From positions 406,501 through 466,500 of the forward strand of contig JAQGDQ010000115.1 in assembly GCA_030141605.1 (NCBI GenBank): DNA of 60,000 nt, given 5' to 3'. Position 1 is the stretch's first letter. Each line of letters opens with the position of its first letter. Of this stretch, positions 36,601-51,400 are shown piece after piece. The notes under the pieces were generated by a model, which saw only the letters and a list, made by a program, of their open reading frames with translations, was not told where the DNA came from and made no database searches. Origin of the DNA: Tubiluchus corallicola (lineage: Eukaryota > Priapulida > Priapulimorpha > Priapulimorphida > Tubiluchidae). The position numbers and the translations under genes were made by a program.

Positions 36601-39600
36601 GGTGTGCCTTGCTAGCTTTATACCAATAAGGATGAATTGTTATTTTTCGTAAATCTTTGGTCTGTTTAACATTTGTTATTAACGTTTTTGCAGCTATTGG
36701 GTGGTCCCAGAAATCTTCCTTTATGAAACATCTGCCGGACACTGTCGTCGGTTTTCACCCAGTTCTCCGAACTCCGGCAACGGAGATTGCTGCCCAGTCT
36801 CTGAAACAAAATTGCCATCAGTGGATAACAACGTACGATGAGTATTGGTTTAATAATTAGGCTTTGGGCTTAGGCAGCACATAAGAGATTTTTTTTTATA
36901 AAATTCGACACACTGTAAGCCAGGAGCCAGCATTCGACAAACTAACCTTTGAGGTATCGGACTGGCAGAGGTATCTTGGCAATGTTTGGATGTGATATAC
37001 ATCCTTCCTTTATGAAGCAAACAACCAGTATCAGTTTGGTGATTAAAGCTGTCTAGAGTGAGTAGTAAACTGGTTCGTCCATGCATTCACTGTCCAGCCC
37101 TGCGTCTATGCATTCACTGTTCAGCCCTGGCACCCTTGTTAACTTTGGTCGCCAGTCAGTCATCACGCCATGACCACATACCCATGTGCCTTGCCTCATA
37201 TGTCTGTGAAACATCCTTTCTTTACTTCAACAGTACTTTCATCTGAGCCAAAATAATCTCTTATTAATACATGTTGTGTCCATTTATGACTGCGTTAATT
37301 GCATGCTGTTATTAATAGCTAAGTGGCCACAGTTACTTAAGAACTGAAGTTAAACAACATTAACCCAGGTTAGTAAATGCGTGGGTTGTGAAGGAAAAAT
37401 TGTTTTATTGGTTGGTTTTATCAGCCACACTGTACCTAGCAATTTATTTCGTCAGATGTTTTTAGACACATCTGTTTGTGACTAGGATACCTTAGCCATT
37501 TGAATGTCTCTTCTTTGAGAATTATAAAAATTAATGAGCGAAGTTCCACTCCAGCCACACATACTTTAAGTAACCCTGCCATTGACGGCTGATGAAATGT
37601 TAACGGCTTTGTTAAATGCACAACTGTATAAATATAGATTGCTATCCAATAATTAAAGCTTCAGAGTTAACAAAAGTACGTGTAAAGTGTCCTTTTATAC
37701 ATTTTAGAAAAAAATTCAGTTTTGGTGTTATTAAAGAAGTTTCATGGCTGAGTTTTATCGTTTGTAATCAGCAGTCTCCAGAAAGTTCAATTTCTGTACA
37801 CACACAAATGTTTCAGACGAGTGCTTTATAACCAACACTATTAAAAAACCAATTGCAACAATTAAAACTACTTATACATGAGAGTAGCATAACCTCTGTA
37901 AAATTTGCAAGTTTTTTGGGTCTGCATATTTTTTGTTTTAAATTTCATGTCAGATCTGTCTCTGATAAGTGATCATGTAAACTGACTTTACAGGTGCATT
38001 CAAGATGTGCACTCTGGAGTTGCTGCTCAATTGGCTCACATCGACAACGTCACCGCCCTATCCACCATTCGAGAAGTAGTTTGGCAACTGTTGGGCGAAG
38101 ACAGATTGTGCAAGAATTGGCAGGGTACTTGTAACAATGTACTGGGCCGGAATCTTCTCGTCTGGGAGGAGTTCTTACGACCGTTGTTTCTGCACAGAAT
38201 CCAAGTACAACTTTCTTTCAGAAATAACTTGATGTGATGAAATCTCTTTTGTTATTATTGACATTTTTTGGTTTTAAATGCCAACATTTCAGCAAATACG
38301 TTTGCATTTTCAAGGTGAATTGTGAGTAGTAACAACATGTTTATAAACATCCATACACCTGAATACCAATTATCGTATATTAAAAATGCAAAAATACAAC
38401 TAAGTGCCATGATTTTCAACATTTTGTTGCTGATTTAACAGTATTTTAAAAAGAAAGAACCTTTATTAAAACCTTTAAGATATAAAAACACGTCACAGAC
38501 GTTTCAAGTGGAGCCTGCAGTCATCTTGAGTGTAATGCATTCTACAAATACCAATCAGTTCTATAGGCAGAGCTCACAGTACAGAAATTCACTAATTATG
38601 TATTTACAAGGAAGCCAAAGATGTAATGAATGAACAGACCTGTAGAGAAGAAGGATATACAGTAAAAGTATATCTAGGTGTTTGTAGGCAAAGTTAAGTG
38701 AATTGAACTACTTTACACATTAAGAGAAGGCTTGTTAGGGTATGTAGATAAACCTTCATTTATTAATAGGTCTCGGTTATTCCTAGCTTTGGCCATAATG
38801 GTGAAATTAGCTAAGTTTAGCCTTGTGGTCTGAGACACAAATATGGACATGTATGCTAGACTGAGGAGGACTATTTAGTTTCTTGACAGTTCTTGAACAA
38901 ATACCCAGATGTTTAACCTTATTTTAGAGTTTTGCCGTGATAAGCAGCACTGCAGCTGCTACACTGAAATGCCAGCCTGTAGGAATATATAGTATTAACA
39001 GTATACATCGGCATAGTTTTTGTTCTAATTTTAATTTTGTCTTTTTTTCAGGGCATTATTCAACAGGAACTAAACAATACAGTGGATTCTGCAGTAGAAT
39101 TTTTAAACAAAGCACAAAACGATTTGACGCTAGAAAATGACAGGTACAAACAATGGCTGGTGTTTTTCATTATGATGATGAGTTGATAGATTGGTCATTC
39201 ACAAAAGTCTTGATAATGGAATACATCAATCATTTTTAAAAAAAACTTAAACCGAAATTGAGCAAGTGTGAGGATTTTAATGCCAAGTTTGAACTTGAAC
39301 TATAGACTTAAGGATTTGAACATTTAGTGTTTAGAATATTTAGATTAAGGATTAGTGACAGACAAGACAGCACAGCAACTTGTGACTAAGGCAGCTCAGT
39401 CCTAACAGCTCACCAACCAACCCCACATTCCGTTATTAAATTGATGATCTTGAAATTAAGATTTTAAATAATCACTTCATAACGTACAGATTACCCTAGA
39501 TTCAACTCTAATTTATATTCTAATTACTTAGTAATCACTGAAACGTGATTATAAGTAGTAGTTTGAAATGCTGTATTTGGAGACCTGCACTTTTGCACAG

Positions 39601-42600
39601 AAAAGGGTTTTTTAATGCCGTTAAATGTGAACATCTGCTTCAAAAACTCTGTAATAGTTATTTATGCTCTTTCTACTTGAAAAGAAGATTCTTAGAAAAT
39701 TAAATAGTTCATGTCAATGGATATGATGCTATTAGGATGTCATAGACCCATTATTCACCTATACATTAATAGTTCAGAAAAATTATTAAACTTATTTAAG
39801 AAATAACCTAATTTATTTTTACTGAGCTAGTGATTTGTTTATCTCTTACAAAAAATTCCCGTGTTTGAAAATTCACTCTACAGGTAGTCGTCGACTTATG
39901 ACCTTTGCAATTCAAGATTGTTCGACTTTACGATTCGGCCACAACTTAATTAATTATAGAAAACTAATAACAGATCATATTTCCTTCTGCTTTTTAAGTA
40001 AATTAATTTTAACTCATTATCTGTTGTGACAAATTCATCTCTAGATGTCATTATACTTAGTATCCATACACACACATCATCATATGCATAGAGGCACACC
40101 ACTTGAACATATGGGCCTGACTTGCGTCTAAATCGTCTTATGACCAATTGGTCGGAATCGATTGTGATCGTAAGTTGAAGACTACCTGTAATTTCTTAGC
40201 AGACTATTTCACCCATTAAAATAGTTACACCTAGTAATCATCGTTGGAGTTTAATCTTGCAAGTTTGAAACAGTGCTGCTCAAAACGTGATTTTTGTACG
40301 TGTAGTAAGATTGTGTGCAGTTTATATGAAATTTGCAGGCAACGTGTGAAAAATACCTTTCAATAAGATTTTGTTCTTTAACTCTTTCTAGATCAATGGA
40401 ATATGAAAGCAATGTGTTGGTGTACATTTGGACAGAATCTCCCGGTGATATTCCTGCCAATGTTGGCTGGTTGCCAGCATCAGCTCGATCTTGCAAAGAC
40501 AGTGGTGGCCTAATGATGAAAGCCAAGGCTTACACTCCATTTGTGCAAAAGTAAGTGTGACGTTTGTAGTTTTCTTTCTGTTATTGATGTACCCAGCTTT
40601 TTTACCAGATTAAGATTATTTCAGCACTTTATTGTCTCTTTGTGTTTATTTCTTTTCTTTTCTTTTCTTTTCTTTATTTGACTTGTTTGTCTTTCTCGTA
40701 CAGTTTTTGTTTATTTAATAGTCTGTTTGTTATTTTTTCTTCATTTGTTAGTTTGCCCTTTTTTCTGCCCCTTTATTAAATTAATCGCTTAGCCAGTTAA
40801 ACATTTTTCGTCGATTAGTACTCAGATCAAGCGACACTGTTTTGTGTTTAAAAAAATTTAATAAAATGGCTAGGGTTTTAAAAAGTCATTTTGTGAATAA
40901 TCTTCAAGTTCCTCAATGCTTACTCTGTGCTAAAATAAGTATCCTTATTAAATCATTTTCAGCCTGTGTAGTACAGTTGACGAACAGTTGCAGCTTTTGC
41001 TGCAAGACGTCGCCAGTTACACCACCACTGAAATGACAGATAAACCATTGCAGTCTAAACATGAATACAAGAGGGAAGTGGACTTGGAAAACATCTTGAC
41101 CTGTCAGCAGATTTCTTGCAAAGATGGCTTCCAGAGGTATGACTATTAAATCTACTTTGCTATGTCTCTAACACATGAAAGAGGTTTTCTGCTGATTATA
41201 TTTGTTCTATGGATAACGGAAATAGCTGAGTGATCACAGCTTAGCCGCAAAATTAAACTAATCTGATTAGGAAGTGGATGGGTGACCACTGACAACCATA
41301 AAAATTACTTCTGGGTAATTTTGCCTCCATATTGTCCCAGGTTATTTATCTTGTTAACGGAGGATGAGTGTGCATTCAAATATGGCTAAGGCACCTAGTA
41401 TTTGCACCTGTGTAAAGAAAAATGTAGATATGTTAACTATATGAACTGTATGTCAACTTATTTTCAATTGGATTTAAAGCAAAGCAAGACCCAATGTTAA
41501 ACTGTAAATCAAAACGTCCTGTTCTGTAAAATATTGGAAGGAAACATGCTATTTTTTAAAGAATGCCTCACATGAAAGAATTAGTAATACGCAAACACAA
41601 ATTCACGTTCGCGTCATTGGTTCTTTGCTGTTTCGCCATTTGCTAGTTAAACAGGCACTGGTGCCTGCACTTCGGAAAGTGTCGCACAGAAAACAGGTGC
41701 AGTACCTCTACCTTCAGATTTGTTAGTTTGTGACAAACTGCATACGTTCTACAGCTCATGCATGAGCACAACGGGAAATTTGAAATCTGAATTTTTATTT
41801 TAAAAGTTGCCAAGTTTTAGTACAAAACACAAATTCTCTTACAGAAGCACTGTACTTCAATTTTCATTTTCGCAAGCACATGCAACTCGCTCATGGAATA
41901 TTTTTGATGTTGAAAATTATATTAGTTTGATGTTATCAATACTTGGGTCGCCCACCATTAATTAAATTTTTAATCTAATATTTAATTATCAGAAACATTT
42001 TTGCAATATTATTGATGTTAAAATGTACACCTTTTACCATACTTGAAAATGTGGTAGTATATGAAAAATCATCCTTGCTTTCCTTTAAGATGTTGTTATG
42101 GGTTTTTGTAGTACTTGCAAATAGTGCTCAGTTCTTTCATTAATCTGTCAAAGTGATAAGTTGCATTGCCCATGCCCATTAAGTAAAGCTTATACTGAAA
42201 GATTGGTGATTTTGCAAAATTTATTGTGTTTTTAGGTTGCTGAATTTCATGCTCACTGAGTTGGAACGACATAAATCAATCTTAGCACAAGAAAGTACTA
42301 CTGAGAGCACACTTTGGCACAGCATGAATTGGTAAATAACGTAAATTTTGCTTAGTAACATCTTAATAGTTCAATGTGTATTTTTTCCTTAGAATGTAGT
42401 AGAAACTGTTTAGAGTTTAACAACTATTGTAGAAGCTGGCAGCCAAAGCTTATATAATGATAAACATATAGATGTTTATAGATATTTAGATGTTTTGGTA
42501 ATAGTAATAGTAACAACTTGATGGTGCTTGTAATAGTAATTAATTGTGATACTATTGGTAGTGAGAGTGGCTATACTTTAATCCAACTTTAATGATTTTT

Positions 42601-45600
42601 CATTTACTTTATTTTCAGTATTCTCCTATTGGCACGTTTCTGCAATGGTATGACACAGTCGAGCCCTGGCTTGACCCAATGTCTGGCTGGCAAAGAGACG
42701 AAAAGCAGTTCACCATTTTTGAAACGGCAGCCGTCGATTACAAAACATCAGAAAGTATGTACAGCAGGCTAGCTTAGGATATTTTCTTATTTCTTCAGTA
42801 GAGGATATTCTTGCCGTTAGTAACTCGTTTAAAACACTTGACAAGGAGCTTTTTGCGTAACTTTCTCATGACATTTTTTTTATTTTTCTATTGTTATGTA
42901 GTTTGTGTGTCATATCATAAGAATGTATTTTCATCTTTTATTTCACCCTCTTTGACTGTTATTATGAATAATAAAAAGCGGAGCACCATTCTTGTAAACA
43001 TGGCTTCTAAATAATAGACTTTAATTGTATTTTTAATAATAACTGAAAGGATCATATATAAAATGAGAAATTATGTTTAGTAGGACAGTTTCACCTACAA
43101 ATGTGTGTCATGGATGACAGCAAGGAACTGAATCCTTTACTAGGTCATTGCCTGTCATCGTTCTGCCCACCACTGGCTTGGTTGCTATATTGGTTCTTGG
43201 CATGAAAATTGTCCTTTGCTGTAAGTCACAACACCGGGCCGCAAGAGCAAAGATTTCAAATTTTCAAAAAATCGTTACTTCTAAAACTAATTATTATAAA
43301 CCAGTATATTTTCTATGAGCGTAAGATAGTGACAGTCGATGTGATGATGATAATATTGATGTTGTAAGTGTGGCATTTGCAGCGGCAGTTGATGATTGTT
43401 AAACTCTTGAAAGCCATTGCTGATTCATGTTGTAAGTTTGTTGTTACAGCAGGAACATCAAGAATGGACTGAAATGCAGCAAAAATTTAATGGAGTTTGT
43501 CAAGCTTCATACAAGTAAGTGTGTCTGTTGCAAAGTCGTGAGATCCAAATGACAACTTACAGAGCCCCATTTTTTTGTTGCTAATCCCTGTTTTTACTTT
43601 TTGATTAGTTTATAAAAAAAGGTCTTTGTCAGTTTTTATGGCACATGTATCTGTGTACTAGCTTTTCTTTTCGTACCAAAGTTTTGAAAACATTTTTCAT
43701 CTTATTGACTTGTCATATGGAAGAGTTGTCTGGCACTCTAAGTTATTGTTTTGGTGGAAATGACCAATGTTTTTTCATTAGATTACAAGATTAGTGTTCT
43801 AAACATAATTATACATATTTTTTGTCTGCAACTACTAAAATAAGTCCTTATTTTAGAATTTGGGCAGAACATACGGCTCAACGGCTGGTTTCAGAGTTTT
43901 CTGGAGTGTTATTTTCCTCGACTGACAGCCCGAAATTCCTAAAGGAATTGCCAGTAAGTTTGCTTCCAATTTCTTGAGAATTACAAGTGTTGGTGTCATG
44001 CAAGGGGCAACTCTGGTTTCTCACATTTTCTGCTATTAATTTGCAGTTAATGGGGAAGAGGCAATCCTGCAGATAATTTACAAATTATGGTTAAAGTTTG
44101 TTATTGACAAGTACCACAGGAATGTTAAACAATTTCAATGTAATTTGAAATTTTGTAAATCACGTGCAGTAATGTGAAGTCAACACTGTAAACCACATGT
44201 TTTAGCAAAATGTGCTTCAATCTTAATGCTATTAATAACTAATTATGTTTATATAAAAAACAATAGAAGGTACATTTTTAATTGCAACAGCAAAATGCAA
44301 TTAAAAAATTATAATGTATCTTATATGATTAGTTATTAAGTTGTTTATAAATTATGTTTTAATTAGATTAGGTGTAATTAAGTGTATCTTTAGTGAAAAG
44401 ATGGCAATACAACTTTATAATATAAAATGGTACACTGCAAGATTGAATCCAGCACTTGATGGCTATTTAAGGTAGACAGTTGTGGCAGGACTGGATCCAT
44501 GCTGATTATCAAAGCTACACTATCAAAGCGTAATGCAGACAGCATTACGGGCTCTTCATTAAAATTTCCAAGCAGTGAGAACATTTGAAGCCAATCTACG
44601 TGCCTATTAACAACACCTTCTTAGTTTAATTGTTTCACGGTTGGCATGTTTTAACTAAACTGCTTTTTCGTTTAACGTGTACTTCTCATTCTTTGACAGG
44701 TTTGGGAAACCATAGAGATACAGGAGGAGTCTGAAGAAGGGAAGCCAGTTAATTCTGTTATCAGAGTTCCGGCTCAGGTATGCAAACTGTCAGCAATGCA
44801 AATTCACACAGTGTAGATAGTTCTAGTTAATTAGTTTCCACCTGCTATTCTGTTGTGTTTAGTTGACTCAGGTTAAACTTGTTATTCTTCCCATCATCTG
44901 TGCGGCCGGATTTTGTGTCCGTTTTCCACTTGTCTCATTGAACGTTATCTGATTGATTTAAGCTTTAAAAATGAACCACAGTCTCAAAGTAAGCGATCCC
45001 AACTGGGCAGTACAAAACCTTTCATCTTGCTTTGGTGTGTGCATATCATGTGATCACATGCGTAAAGCATATTTGTTAAATCTGTATGCCAAAAATACCA
45101 GTTGGTCTGCTGCTGGAAAGATAATGCAGCTGTTCTAAGCTCTTGCTTAAGTGCCAGTTTCCAAATATGAAAAATAACTAGAATGTTCAAAATGTGTGGA
45201 TTGTTTGGAGCACTACTATTGTGTTTTAAAATAAATGAGATCCCATCATTGCTTAGTATCAGCTGGAAGATATTACTGGAAATAAAGTTGTTGTGGGTAC
45301 AATAATATATTTTATTTTACTTCTTTTGAAGGGCCACCTATCACCTTAGACTACTGTCTGGTAAAACTTTTGTGACCGATATTGCTTGTACATTACAAAA
45401 TTCTAATACGTTTTAGTGTGTTTTAAAGATACTTCACTTCTAGTTCCTTCACAAGTTTTGTAGATATTAAACGGCAACGATATGACAATAGAGCATCTGC
45501 CTGGGAAATGTTTGTTCTTTTTATTTTAGCAGCATTATTTGATTTACATTTTTTGTTTTCATATTTTCTCTATGTAGTCATGTTCATTTAGAGTTGTAAC

Positions 45601-48316
45601 ATCAATTTTAGTGTTTATGAAAATGTTTTTCAGGCTTCTTGGTTTGTGCACAAACTTTTGTACGAAGTCTGCAGTAACGTCAATCAAGTAGGAGGGCATG
45701 CATTGGCAAAGTAAGATCATTTTCAGCACCTTTCATTAAGATAAAAGGCTATACGAAGTGGTCACAGTATGCGATTAGCAGCTGAAGTTAAGCAACACTG
45801 AGGTTGGTCAGCAAATAGGTGGATGTGTGGCAGCCAGGTCTATACTTCACCCGTTGTTTTACTCGCTAATCGTTTACGCCAAATTGAAGTTGAATTAAAG
45901 CCACATCAGAATGCAGCTAAGACTCATTTAATGGTTCAGTGTCTCTTCTTAGAGTGTAGCTTTGATAATCAGCATGGATCCAGTCCTGCCATAACTGTCT
46001 AGCTTAAATAGCTCTCAAGTGCTGGATTCAATCTTGCAGCGTACCATTTTATATTATAAAGTTGTATTGCCATCTTTTCACTAAAGATACACTTAATTAC
46101 ACCTAATCTAATTAAAACATAATTTCTAAACAACTTAATAACTAATCATATAACATACATTATAATTTTTTAATTGCATTTTGCTGTTGCAATTAAAAAT
46201 GTACCTTCTATTGTTTTTTATATAAACATAATTAGTTATTAATAGCATTAAGATTGAAGCATAGATTGCTTAACTAAGGTTTCTGATGAAATCTTGCATT
46301 AGTTTTGAAATATCATTTAAAATGCTTCACAATGTCTTGTAGATCAGTCGTACAAAGTCTTATTCAGTCTGTGGGAAGAGGTGTGCTCTCTGCCTATTCA
46401 GAGTTTTTGCTCAAACACAACTCTGAGAATTCAGATGTTATGATACTAACGCAGATACGGGCTCTGCAGATGGCATATGACATTAGATGTTTGCATGGCG
46501 TCATGATCGCTACAGATGATACGGAGGTAAATATGGTTGCAATGTCGAAAAATTGGCTCTCACACAGTTTTTTAAAGTGTGAAAACATTTTATGTTTTTT
46601 TTAATTTGTTTTCTGAAAAAATGATCCAGGAGGAAATTTGTTTTAAAAGAGTGTACACATGCAGCAATTTTTTTGCTACTGCAGTACAAGCAACTAGTGG
46701 AAGCTCTTGTACTTCCTATAATAACCACAGTTCATGAAGAAACATGTTAGCATTTTCCTAACATGCTACTGGCAATTTAGTCTTGGTTTTCTGTATAGTA
46801 AAAGAATACAATAAACAAGTTCAGAAAATGTGACTAAGTTGGCAATTTTATAAGCAGTTAGCTCTTTTGGTCCCATTGTAAAATCTTTACTCACTTTAAT
46901 TCTCTATAAACAAACACCGACATCTGAGGTGAAAGGTTGCTTTTTGCATTTCGTCTGAAATATTAGTTCCTAATATCTACATCGTAACTGGGATTAAAAT
47001 TGAATTAAAATTCTCACTACATTCACTTGTGATGCATCTACGTTATTGGCACTCAGGTTACATGCTCGGCCAATTAATATAAAATGACATTAATGTTCTT
47101 TTAAACACACCTTATTTGGCTATTAAAACTTTACCACTGCCACCACCTCCAGATGTTTTTCAGATGTCCTTACATTATGTCATATTTGATTTTAAAAATT
47201 CAATAAATCTATCAGGTTTGCTTCACCATTATGTCATAATCTTAAAGTTAAGATTTCGTGCAATTGATTATGCATGTGATTCTAATATAATTGCCACTAG
47301 GATAATAATGAACTATGGGCATGTAAGTTGTTTTATCTTATACAAAAAACTTTATAGTGCGGAAAAGAACTGGACAAAATGACTGAAGAAATTATTGCCT
47401 GTGTGGAAGGGCATATCGATCCGTTTGATTTGGACGTATTTTCACCGCATATTCAGAATCACCTGTCGAAGCACATACAACGATGCCAGGTATTCCATGT
47501 TTTTTCATTTGTTTTTAACAAAAAAGTTTTGGTTTTTCCAGCGAGTTGAGTAAAGTTTGATTGTAACTGGTCATATCATAATAGGCAGACATAACAAATC
47601 CACTGAGAACTAATTCCAGTGGGAGGCTTGAACTGGCAACTTTTTGTCTACAAGTTTGTGATCTAACCAACTGTGCTAACAGCCCTAGGCTAGCTTAACA
47701 ATCTTAAATGGATTATGCTTACGTATTTATGCGCACTTTAGTGAATATAAAATGATTAGAAATTCACAACAAAATTGTTATATTTAGATTTTGGGCCTAG
47801 AATGCCAGTTTTAAAGAAATTATGTGTTTCATGAATTTTATTTGCTATCAATAATTGTGATCAAAAGAAATATCTAAACTTCTAAACTGGCATTCCTCTT
47901 GACAGATCATCACTTGTGAGAGAAAGCTCTCTAGTCTGAATGCGCCGTACGACCTTATAAGTGCAAACGTTGTGCAAATGTGAAACAATTGCATTATCGA
48001 ATGTCAATAATAATTTAGAAAACCCTTTCACACGGTTAAGACAATCCTAGTTTGACGACTTTTTTGACTTTTTTACTAGGCTTTGTATGGTGCCATTATG
48101 AGTTTGGACAGTCGGGGTGTCTATGCGTCCGGTCGACCCGTACCTGCGGGCCACCAAGAGCAGCACAATCTTCTTCAGTTGGGCTCTTCTTCGGCACATT
48201 TTCCTCTTTTGCCTGTGAGCAGTATGTCCAGTCAAGCTATGGATGAAATATTGGCACTGCCACAATCTCCTATGATAAAGTCATTGGTAAGTTTCTGCCT
48301 TTCCTTTTTTCTGTTT

Positions 48317-48415
<99 letters not shown>

Positions 48416-51400
48416 CCTTCTCTCTCTCCCCCTTCTCTCTTCTGTTTCTTTCCTTTTTACCTTAGATTTCCATTCAGGTAAAATGAATTAGTTTTATAAT
48501 TCTGGCAAACCTGGATGAACAGGGTAACTGGATGGACGTTCAAGAATATTCTTTATATCTAGGGGAATAGTTTCCACCGTACTTGGAGACAGAGTCAAAA
48601 CTTTTACATTTAGCATCTGTTAGGGATACTGCATCACTAACACAAGAGACATGTTTGGAATTTTTTATGAGTAAATTTGTCGCAGTCACATTTTTTAAAG
48701 CTTTAGCTAGATTTGCCATGTATTGATTAACTGTGTTAACATTAACCGTCAAAGCAATGTCTACAGCCGAATAATCTAGTGAACGTGTTTGGTTTTGTGC
48801 CGTGCATGCAAGATGCATTGTATTGCATTAAACCAGCAAATTGCACAATCTTGATATTTTTTATATTTTATGCTGTCAATAAGTTTTTATGTTGTTATTC
48901 ATCATTAAAATTTACGTTTCACATGACTTCGCATGTTTCTTTTAGTGTCATTGATACACATACAGAATAATGTATACTAAACAAAAGAAAAGAACTAGAA
49001 AAGAGAGAAAACTATAAAATTTGAAACGCTGTTAAGTTATGTGAGATTTTCTCAGTCCGATAAAAACTAGTTTCCCAAGCAGATACCCTAACTGCATGTG
49101 TGCGTTTGACCTGTTAAATTTGTTCCTTAAATGAAGCAGTGATTTGTTTATGTAAAGTGTATTTTTTATTTTGCATTTTGAAGTTGGATATGGATATTGT
49201 ACGTAGCATAGTAAGTAATCGTGTTTTTTATTTGCAGTTTTTCTTTTTCATTTGTGTTTTAGCACATTTGTTCTTTGCTCGACGTTTTGTTCATGTTTTT
49301 ATTACTTTCTGCTGAGCTCATCACCTTTGCATTAGAGCATTTGGAATGTCATAGTTTGTGTCTTTTTATTTTTTCTTAATGTGACGAGAGTTGTTTAAAA
49401 TTATTCCTTTTTCTTTTCGTCTCTTCTTCCTAAACTCATCGTGTTTTCGAGGAATGTAAATGTTATTATTCAGTTTTCACTATTTGGAACTGTACAGGGT
49501 TGAACATAACCTTTTGCTATGGGAGAGGAGGGTAGGGAGAGAGGAGTACAAAAACAGTGAGTAATACTGTTTTTGACAATTTATATTATCAAAGTATTGC
49601 TGAAATAATTGTGAATTTATTCTGTTGTGAAAAAGTAAAGAGCAATAATTACAATTTTAACAAAATTGAGATTCTGATGCTTCCTTACCAAACAGACGGA
49701 GCTCTTTCTTGCTATTGTAATGAAATTTCATTTTAAGCAGTAGTTTTTGTGTAATAAGTAACTTCCAGTGGTATAGTATGCAAAAACGAGCCCCATTACA
49801 GAAATAAAGGCAGTAATTGTCCAGGGTGCTATCAAGAATTAGCGCTTATGGTGCCCCACAGAAACGCAACAGTAACTTTTAATTTTCCCTGCAGACTAAG
49901 TAGCATTATCTCCATGTACATTTGTGGTCTATCTTACATTAGAACACGAGTTTAAATGAATATACTGCTGTTTGACTTTGTGAAAAATTTACAAGGGTGT
50001 CATTGTTAAGCCATTGGTGCAAGGAGCAGTATCTGTCAACTCAGTAGATTTTACTCTTTTAATTTTATTTACAAATGGATGGCTTGGCTCCTCTTTTGGC
50101 ACAAAAACAGTCAATTATACACTTACGTTGAGAGGAAAATTCTATGTTCATTAGTGGCATAATTATTTGGTGGTAACATTCATAACTTTAATTGCATTTT
50201 TCTCAAAAGCAAGATTTTTTCGTTACTGTGCTCTCTATTTTTGCATGGCAGTATCGTTCTTTGAATGTTTTGTATGAATATCTTGCACACCTGGCGGAAC
50301 CTCAATTTTGAAAAGTGTGATCTAAGCAGCAACCTGAAAGGTCTGGGATTAATTTTTTTCAACTAAAGTGAATATTATGGAAATTCACCGGACTTCAACT
50401 CGAGAAACAGAGTTGTCGCTTAGATGATCTAAGAACATGCCCACTGATCTGTATTTAAGAGACAAACTTGTGAGACACTTGCAAGATGTTTTGCAGGACC
50501 TTGAGTTATTCGAGTCATTGCTCCAGTCATACCTCTCAAGATTACAGGCTGCGCAAGACATCCAAGGCTTGTGATGTACAGAATAATGTATCCTGAACAA
50601 GAAAAAAAGGCGAGAAAACAATGAAATTTAAGTCAAGTGAGATTTTCTGAGCCTGATAAAAACCTGTTTCCCAAGCAGATAGTCTAATTTTTTATTGAAT
50701 GGATATTTGTAATAGTAGTTGACTTGGACTATTTGTCGAATAGCCACACTAAATTTTGATGGTATGATAGGTTCGCAATTGTTTTAACATTTCTTTGATA
50801 CAATTAATTATTATGTAATGTTACTCATTGCTTTTTTTACTCCTGTACATTTCCTGTGGTGCTGTTCAAAGACAACAATCTCTTGTGAGTGATTGAAGCC
50901 AGCCTTTACAGTGCTTCTTATGTAACAATTCAACCATTTTGTTTCTTTTTATGTATTGTTCAAATTGACAATTTTGTTTTGCTACTGCATGGCCTTTTAC
51001 GTTTTTAACTGCTCACCTTCATCTTAAGGAAAAGCTTTTAATTCTAAGTGACTATATAGTATAGGTAATTAATTAGTATTCGAGTAAGCGAGAGTAATAT
51101 GAATCACATTCTTGATTTGTCTTGTTTTTAATATTATAAAAACTGTGAATTATAACATCACTTTTTGTTTGTTAATTACTATTTGTTTATTTACATTGAA
51201 CTTCGTTCACTGTTTATACTGACATATCCTTGTTCTAATGTCATGTTCTAACAATGAGTAAAGAAGCCCTTTTTTCATAGCAAATTCAGAGTTTTTTGCA
51301 TAGGACTTTGCTTGTGCAAGATCAGTAGTCTCTGAAACAATTTACCTTCTGTGATTACAATACTGGGTAGTTAGGAAAGTCGAAATCATGGGCTTCCTCA

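Noticed and set aside
42592-42777. 61-codon frame starting MIFHLLYF.
   Set aside because: It is in a shifted frame over COG1 exon 42619-42754, whose proper frame gives CILLLARFCNG and joins neighbours in phase.
47618-47695. Functional tRNA gene.
   Set aside because: A and B boxes are recognisable but acceptor arms do not pair; better read as a SINE relic.
48083-48481. 132-codon frame ending in SLSLSL repeats.
   Set aside because: The first part is COG1 exon 48080-48286; the rest is read-through into the intron's CT microsatellite past a good donor.
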